This document shows positions 16,229 through 20,134 of a stretch of 20,134 nt of DNA, in pieces (within the stretch, counting starts at the first letter, position 1; every line of letters starts with the position of its first letter). The notes beneath the pieces were generated by a model. It had not been told where the DNA came from and did not search any database. It saw only the letters and a list, made by a program, of their open reading frames with translations. The translations under genes and the position numbers were made by a program. This DNA is from Chloroflexota bacterium. GTDB taxonomy: Bacteria; Chloroflexota; UBA5177; JANWHV01. The DNA lies in contig JAICHN010000038.1 of NCBI GenBank assembly GCA_025924845.1, positions 1 through 20,134 on the forward strand, given 5' to 3'.

Positions 16229-16268
16229 TCGGATTTCCGATTCATTGGCGAGGTAGGGCAGCTGCCCT
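16229..16268. promoter_or_regulatory. Pair of palindromes upstream of kbl (candidate operators)
   Basis: TCGGATTTCCGA (16229-16240, 5-bp arms with a 2-base centre) and the perfect 14-bp palindrome AGGGCAGCTGCCCT (16255-16268) lie 91-130 bases before the kbl start. TTAGCTAA (16200-16207) lies between them and kbl. Their spacing and position would suit a transcription factor acting on kbl or on both divergent genes, but no regulator is known for them. Confidence 0.3.
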
Positions 16269-16343
16269 GCTTGCGCGGACTGATGCGCTCGTCGTAGGTG
16301 CTGCGCTGGATGTGGACCAGCGCTCATCTCGGACGGCGCGGTT

Positions 16344-16370
16344 GGGTGGGTGGATGGGTGGGCGGATGGG
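16344..16370 (+). repeat. G-rich 12-bp tandem repeat, potential G-quadruplex
   Basis: Two 12-base units, GGGTGGGTGGAT (16344-16355) and GGGTGGGCGGAT (16356-16367), plus a third GGG. The five GGG runs are separated by 1, 5, 1 and 5 bases, which fits the usual G-quadruplex rule. It lies on the strand coding for the rightward gene, about 280 bases before its start. Confidence 0.6.
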
Positions 16371-16647
16371 TGATTTGTTCCTGGCTCGACGTCCGGCGGG
16401 AGCGCAGACTGTGTAGGTCAACCGTCGGTGCGAATGGCGATTGTGGGCAGCACGGGCGCAGTCGCCCGCCGCTCTCCCGCCCAATGCCACCGTCTTCGCC
16501 GCCGGTCTGAACAACCCTCGCGGCCTCGCCTTGCCGCGACTGCCGACCGCTCCGTGAGCCAGGTATGATAGGTTCGAGGCAGGCAATCGGACATCGCCTC
16601 GGCATGCTTAAGGCGGCAATGGAGTGCGGGTGATGCAGGATGCTACG

Positions 16648-17778
16648 ATGCGGATTACCAGCGTCGAATTGGGCACGATCTTTGGCCGGCGCCCTCGCGT
16701 GGCGGGCAGCAATGCCCGCCTGGGTACGCATGGCGACCTCGTTCGTGTGCCGCTGCTGCGCCTGACCACCGAGTCCGACATTCGGGGCTTTGGCCTATGC
16801 TTCGCCCAGCGAGATCAGATCCTCACCCTACTTGGCCGTCGTCTGGATGAGGTCTTCGACCAGGCAACGGGGGTTCGCGCCCCCTGGCTGCCTATGGAAT
16901 ACGCCCTCTGGGATCTCAGAGCGCGCCGGGACGGCCTTCCTGTCTACGCGCTGCTTGCCGCCATGACGGGCAGGCCCCTACCGCGGCCCTATCGTGTCCC
17001 CTGCTACGATACCTCGCTCTATATCGACGACCTCCACTTGCCCTCCACGGACGCGGCAGCGGCGCTCATCGCGGGGGAAGCACGTGCGGGCTGGGCGCAA
17101 GGGCACCGTGCCTTTAAGATTAAGGTCGGGCGCGGCGCCCGCCACATGCCGCTGGCAGAGGGGACGGAGCGCGACATTGCCGTCATTCGCGCCGTGCGCG
17201 AGGCCGTGGGCACAGAGGCCGCCATCCTGATCGATGCCAACAACGGCTACAATCTCAATCTTGCCAAGCACGTTCTGAGCGAGGTGTCCGATTGCAACAT
17301 CGGCTGGCTGGAAGAGCCGTTCCACGAAGACCCCGTGCTCTACCGCGGTCTCAGGGAGTGGCTGGAGCGGCGCGGCCAATCGGTACTCATCGCGGACGGG
17401 GAGGGTGACGCCTCGCCCCGGTTGCTCGATTGGGCGGCCGAGGGACTGATCGACGTGCTCCAGTACGACATCTACAGTCATGGGCTGACCCGTTGGCTGG
17501 CCACCGGTTATCAGATCGAGCAGTCTGGTACGCGCGCCGCGCCGCACCACTATGGCAGCGCGTTCGGCAACTACGCGGCCTGCCATCTGGCCGCCGGCTT
17601 ACCCAACTTCAGCTATGTGGAATGGGATGAAGCAGCCGTGCCGGGACTTGAATCGCTCGGATATCAGCTTGAGGAGGGTATGGTCAGCGTGCCGGAGGCA
17701 CCCGGCTTTGGCCTGGCCCTGGACGAGTCAACCTTTCAGCGCGCCGTGGCGGACACCGGTTTTAAAGTAAGAGTGTAG
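16648..17778 (+). CDS. Enolase superfamily enzyme, mandelate racemase/muconate lactonizing-like
   Basis: The 376-residue protein has the full set of catalytic positions of the mandelate racemase subgroup: Lys157 and Lys159 (FKIKVG), metal ligands Asp196 (IDANNGYN), Glu222 (WLEEPF) and Glu252 (ADGEGD), and the His300/Asp274 dyad (APHHYGS and LQYDIYS). Such enzymes abstract an alpha proton from a carboxylate and often act as sugar-acid dehydratases or racemases. An N-terminal alpha+beta capping domain precedes the barrel. I chose ATG 16648, with GCAGGA seven bases upstream and the usual MRITSVEL opening; ATG 16633 (behind TGGAG) and GTG 16624 are alternatives. The gene lies between kbl and tdh on the opposite strand, and that context gives no clear substrate. 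Stop is TAG. Confidence 0.9.
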   Translation: MRITSVELGTIFGRRPRVAGSNARLGTHGDLVRVPLLRLTTESDIRGFGLCFAQRDQILTLLGRRLDEVFDQATGVRAPWLPMEYALWDLRARRDGLPVYALLAAMTGRPLPRPYRVPCYDTSLYIDDLHLPSTDAAAALIAGEARAGWAQGHRAFKIKVGRGARHMPLAEGTERDIAVIRAVREAVGTEAAILIDANNGYNLNLAKHVLSEVSDCNIGWLEEPFHEDPVLYRGLREWLERRGQSVLIADGEGDASPRLLDWAAEGLIDVLQYDIYSHGLTRWLATGYQIEQSGTRAAPHHYGSAFGNYAACHLAAGLPNFSYVEWDEAAVPGLESLGYQLEEGMVSVPEAPGFGLALDESTFQRAVADTGFKVRV

Positions 17779-17785
17779 GCGCGGT

Positions 17786-17871
17786 AGCGGGGATCCGCTG
17801 GTACACGGAGGTGCAGGTTCCAGGGCAGTACTCCTACAGCCCAAGGCGGATTTACACCAAGTTGTACCAGC
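17786..17871. repeat. Inverted repeats in convergent enolase-superfamily/tdh gap
   Basis: A perfect 9-bp inverted repeat, GCTGGTACA (17797-17805) and TGTACCAGC (17863-17871), encloses 57 bases. A smaller hairpin, AGCGG-GGAT-CCGCT (17786-17799), overlaps its left arm, so the two folds compete. There is no T-tract. The gap between the convergent stops is 114 bases, so this may end transcription from one or both sides. Confidence 0.4.
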
Positions 17872-17892
17872 CATTCAATGTAATAGGGGCGC

Positions 17893-18918
17893 TTACTTCC
17901 AGCGCAGGACGATCTTTCCCGCCTCGCCGCTCCGGGCGACCGCGAATGCCTCCTCGTAGTCCTCGAAGCCGAAACGGTGCGTGATCACGGGCGAGATATC
18001 CAATCCTGATTGCAGCATGACGGTCATCATGTACCACGTCTCATACATCTCGCGTCCATAGATACCCTTGATGGTCAGCATGTTGAACACGACCACATTC
18101 CAGTCGATCGCGATATCCGCCGTGGGTACGCCGAGCATCGCTATCCGCCCGCCATGAGCCATATTGGCCAGCATGTCGCGGAGTGCGGTGGGATTACCCG
18201 ACATTTCCAGCCCGATGTCGAAGCCTTCCTGCATGCCCAACTCACCTTGCACGGCGGCGATCGTCTCGGTCCGCACATCGAGCGCGCGACTCACCCCCAG
18301 CCGCCGCGCCAACTCCAGCCGATACTCGTTCACATCGGTGATCACCACGTGGCGCGCCCCGGCGTGACGAACCACGGCGGCGGCCATGATCCCGATCGGT
18401 CCGGCCCCGGTGACCAACACATCCTCACCGAGCGCGGGGAAGGTGAGCGCCGTATGCACGGCATTCCCGAACGGATCGAAGATCGCCGCTACATCGAGAT
18501 CGATCGCCGCCGTATGGTGCCAGACATTGGTCATCGGCAACGCGATGTATTCGGCGAAAGCGCCGTCGCGGTTCACGCCGATACCCTGAGTGTGGGCGCA
18601 GAGGTGGCGTCGCCCCGCCATACAGTTGCGGCAGCGCCCGCACACCAAGTGCCCCTCGCCGCTCACGATGTCGCCCGGCCGAAAGTCATTGACGTTGGCG
18701 CCGATCTCGACAATCTCGCCCACGAACTCGTGACCCACGATGAGAGGAGTGGGGACGGTGCGTTGGGCCCAGGCATCCCACGAATAAATATGGAGGTCGG
18801 TGCCGCAGATGCCGGTGCGGAGGACGCGGATCAGCAAATCATTGATCCCGATCGTCGGCTCGGGAACCTCATCGAGCCACAGGCCGGGCTCTCGTTTGTT
18901 TTTGACCAGGGCCTTCAT
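17893..18918 (-). CDS. tdh: L-threonine 3-dehydrogenase
   Basis: NAD+-dependent zinc MDR enzyme oxidising threonine to 2-amino-3-ketobutyrate, the substrate of Kbl. Started at ATG 18918, it is 341 residues, the same as E. coli Tdh, and the numbering coincides: catalytic zinc Cys38, His63 and Glu64 ([21 protein letters not shown]), structural zinc Cys93, Cys96, Cys99 and Cys107 ([15 protein letters not shown]). The Rossmann motif is [10 protein letters not shown], followed by an acidic residue in ITDVNEYR, as expected for NAD+. GGGGAG lies about six bases upstream. The frame stays open to 18945, but those nine residues are not expected in the family. It converges with the enolase-superfamily gene. 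Confidence 0.96.
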   Translation of the reverse strand: MKALVKNKREPGLWLDEVPEPTIGINDLLIRVLRTGICGTDLHIYSWDAWAQRTVPTPLIVGHEFVGEIVEIGANVNDFRPGDIVSGEGHLVCGRCRNCMAGRRHLCAHTQGIGVNRDGAFAEYIALPMTNVWHHTAAIDLDVAAIFDPFGNAVHTALTFPALGEDVLVTGAGPIGIMAAAVVRHAGARHVVITDVNEYRLELARRLGVSRALDVRTETIAAVQGELGMQEGFDIGLEMSGNPTALRDMLANMAHGGRIAMLGVPTADIAIDWNVVVFNMLTIKGIYGREMYETWYMMTVMLQSGLDISPVITHRFGFEDYEEAFAVARSGEAGKIVLRWK

Positions 18919-19235
18919 GCGCGCTCCCCGTGACGTACGGCACATAACTACTGGATCCGCGTCCTGCCTGCCTCTGCCTGAGTATACACGTAGAGCATCG
19001 CTTTGCCGTACGTACTCGCGTACTCGCCGGGGGCGAGGAGCACGTAGAGTAGGGGCGCGGGTCTCCAGGCCCGCTTGGTCCGGCCACGGCTGGTCGGCCG
19101 GGGCGCACGACCGGTGCTTGCGGTTGGTAACGCGGGCGGGCCTGGAGACCCGCGCTCCTACACGTGTGCAGTCAGGATGGCGCCCGGGTAGTCCGGCCCG
19201 TTTCGCTCCCCAGAAGGGCTGGACCGACCCGCATC
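18919..19235. other. Intergenic region upstream of tdh with repeats
   Basis: These 317 bases separate the reductase stop from tdh. They contain a TATACT -10-like hexamer for the minus strand (18981-18986, no good -35), an 8-bp tandem duplication GTACTCGC x2 (19012-19027), and the long inverted repeat at 19041-19166. No coding region is supported. Confidence 0.5.
19041..19166. repeat. Long near-perfect inverted repeat (REP/MITE-like element)
   Basis: The left arm 19049-19074 and right arm 19136-19161 are 26 bases each and complementary at 25 of 26 positions. Complementarity resumes outward after a 3-base gap (CACGT at 19041-19045, its partner ACGTG at 19162-19166). The 61-base centre holds a second hairpin, CCGGCC (19080-19085) with GGCCGG (19096-19101). 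Each arm also contains its own small palindrome (GCGGG, eight bases, CCCGC). The outer ends read GTAGG and CCTAC. The form is that of a palindromic repetitive element; no target-site duplication or transposase is visible. Confidence 0.75.
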
Positions 19236-20134
19236 CTACCAGGCGGCGTCGCCATAGGCCGTGCGGCGCAGTGCATCTAGTTCATCGATATTGTCCCACG
19301 ACATGACGCGCCGCCCATCTTCGAGGTCGTGGATCATGGTGACCAGGGCACGGGTAAGCGGCATGGGAAGACCATGGCCGGCGCCAATCTCCGCCACCAG
19401 CCCGATCTGCTGATCCACCTCGGTCTTGCGGCGGCGCACGGCGAGATCGCGCCAGATACCGCTTTTCGTCTTGAGGTCGCGCCGCCGCCGCGCCACCAGC
19501 TGGTCAAACGAGGGTTCAATTATCTCGGCGCGACGATTTTGGCGCGGATAGAAGGCGGCAGGCTCCACGTTGTCGAACGGCTCGACCCGCACCCCTTCAC
19601 GGGCCGCCACGGCGTAGATTTCGGCGGCCAACTCCACCATCAGCGGGCGGTATCGGTCGATGACGTCAGCCATGGTCTCATCGGCCGGCGCGGTGGCGAA
19701 CAGCATGTTGGCGTAGCCCATCTTGCCCCACAGATAGCCCCAGATATTCGCGGTGATTTTCACCTCTCCCCAGGCGGAGAGCAGCTGTCGCAGCGTCCGC
19801 ACCCGAGCGGATTCTTGTCCATCCAGCTCTCCCAGATAGAGGCTCCCCGGTCCACCGTAGGCGATTACGCCCGGCTCGATGTAGTCGGCCGAGAAGTTCA
19901 CGAAGCCGCCGACCGTGCGCTCGGCGCCGATTATCCCGGCGATGGTCCGTTCGCAGAGCCCATTCTGCAGCGAAACCACGGCGGAATCCGCGCTCAGCAA
20001 GGGGACGATCGCCTCGAGCGCTTGCTCCGTATGCTGCGCTTTCACGGCAAGGAGGACGGTATCCAGTGGGCCGGCCAACTCCGCCGGGGTGGCGGCATCC
20101 ACCGGAACGGTGAACGTCTCGGTGAAGCCGCGAA
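19236..20134 (-). CDS. Ketopantoate reductase-type (ApbA/PanE family) oxidoreductase, 5' truncated by window edge
   Basis: The frame runs open to the window end at 20134 and stops at TAG 19236-19238, so the N-terminal NADPH-binding glycine motif lies outside. Visible family features are [16 protein letters not shown] (strand after the nucleotide-binding fold), [12 protein letters not shown], the catalytic-Lys segment [13 protein letters not shown], and the all-helical C-terminal domain. An in-frame GTG at 20102 is not the real start, because coding-like sequence ([15 protein letters not shown]) continues upstream. The family includes 2-dehydropantoate 2-reductase for pantothenate synthesis and many relatives. 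The C-terminal half is long and rich in charged residues ([13 protein letters not shown]), unlike compact E. coli PanE, so panE itself is not claimed. Confidence 0.82.
   Translation of the reverse strand, partial: RGFTETFTVPVDAATPAELAGPLDTVLLAVKAQHTEQALEAIVPLLSADSAVVSLQNGLCERTIAGIIGAERTVGGFVNFSADYIEPGVIAYGGPGSLYLGELDGQESARVRTLRQLLSAWGEVKITANIWGYLWGKMGYANMLFATAPADETMADVIDRYRPLMVELAAEIYAVAAREGVRVEPFDNVEPAAFYPRQNRRAEIIEPSFDQLVARRRRDLKTKSGIWRDLAVRRRKTEVDQQIGLVAEIGAGHGLPMPLTRALVTMIHDLEDGRRVMSWDNIDELDALRRTAYGDAAW

Larger units (their letters stand above)
16139..16647. other. Long divergent intergenic region with palindromes and a G-rich repeat
   Basis: This 509-base gap separates kbl (leftward) from the enolase-superfamily gene (rightward). 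Overlapping ORFs are present on both strands, but they lack ribosome binding sites and family features, so I treat the interval as non-coding. It contains three short palindromes near kbl (16200-16207, 16229-16240, 16255-16268), a G-rich 12-bp tandem repeat (16344-16370), and a TATGAT -10-like hexamer (16564-16569) 79 bases before the rightward start, without a good -35. No riboswitch or small RNA was recognised. Confidence 0.5.

Noticed and set aside
16139..16647. Riboswitch (for example glycine) upstream of kbl
   Set aside because: I could not find the conserved core or paired helices of a known riboswitch class; only short palindromes and a G-rich repeat are present.
16242..16731. Overlapping leftward ORFs in the kbl/enolase-superfamily gap
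   Set aside because: They run through low-complexity G-rich repeats, overlap the start of the enolase-superfamily gene and have no family features.
18010..18933. A 307-codon open frame antisense to tdh
   Set aside because: The minus strand encodes a residue-for-residue canonical Tdh; the opposite frame shows no family features.

Overview
The window is a GC-rich bacterial chromosomal segment with densely packed metabolic genes on both strands. It contains no rRNA, tRNA, CRISPR array, transposase or phage structural gene that I can recognise. Gene content (homospermidine synthase, nitronate monooxygenase, a GH172/DUF2961 protein, a cyclic-nucleotide-binding flavoprotein of the thioredoxin reductase type, long palindromic intergenic repeats, very high GC3) fits an uncultured, environmental, Chloroflexota-like bacterium. 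That placement is inference, because no phylogenetic marker lies in the window.

Layout, left to right. (1) Bases 1-1767 (+): the 3' part of an M24-fold peptidase-like gene with altered metal ligands, overlapping by ATGA a class I nitronate monooxygenase. (2) Bases 1768-3088: an accessory-looking patch with a HEPN/Abi-like protein (1940-2647), a 43-codon micro-ORF with a strong Shine-Dalgarno (2801-2932) and a weaker 33-codon hydrophobic ORF. (3) Bases 3089-5635 (+): pyruvate kinase followed 12 bases later by a GH172/DUF2961 glycoside hydrolase-like gene. (4) Bases 5647-7032 (-): a cyclic amidohydrolase of the hydantoinase/dihydropyrimidinase type, intact except for one in-frame amber codon. 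(5) Bases 7216-8580 (+): homospermidine synthase, divergent from it. (6) Bases 8650-11823 (+): a 1057-residue secreted protein made of signal peptide, Ig-like region, FecR-like region, proline linker and four ~181-residue parallel beta-helix units encoded by tandem 543-546 bp repeats. (7) Bases 11992-13098 (+): a zinc MDR alcohol dehydrogenase. (8) Bases 13225-16138 (-): kbl (2-amino-3-ketobutyrate CoA ligase), then a cNMP-binding/TrxR-like flavoprotein that lacks the CxxC pair. (9) Bases 16648-17778 (+): a mandelate-racemase-type enolase superfamily enzyme, placed between kbl and its pathway partner tdh. (10) Bases 17893-18918 (-): tdh, L-threonine 3-dehydrogenase. (11) Bases 19236-20134 (-): a ketopantoate-reductase-type gene, cut by the window edge, separated from tdh by a long near-perfect inverted repeat.

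How the genes work together. Tdh and Kbl form the two-step threonine-to-glycine plus acetyl-CoA route. They are on the same strand, but the opposite-strand enolase-superfamily gene between them rules out a simple tdh-kbl operon. Most other genes look like independent catabolic units. The observations most worth a second look are the amber codon in the amidohydrolase, the HEPN protein with its micro-ORF neighbour, the repeat-built FecR/beta-helix exoprotein, the CxxC-less cNMP flavoprotein, the re-liganded M24 protein and the 26-bp inverted repeat near 19.1 kb. I did not find a clearly new multi-gene system.
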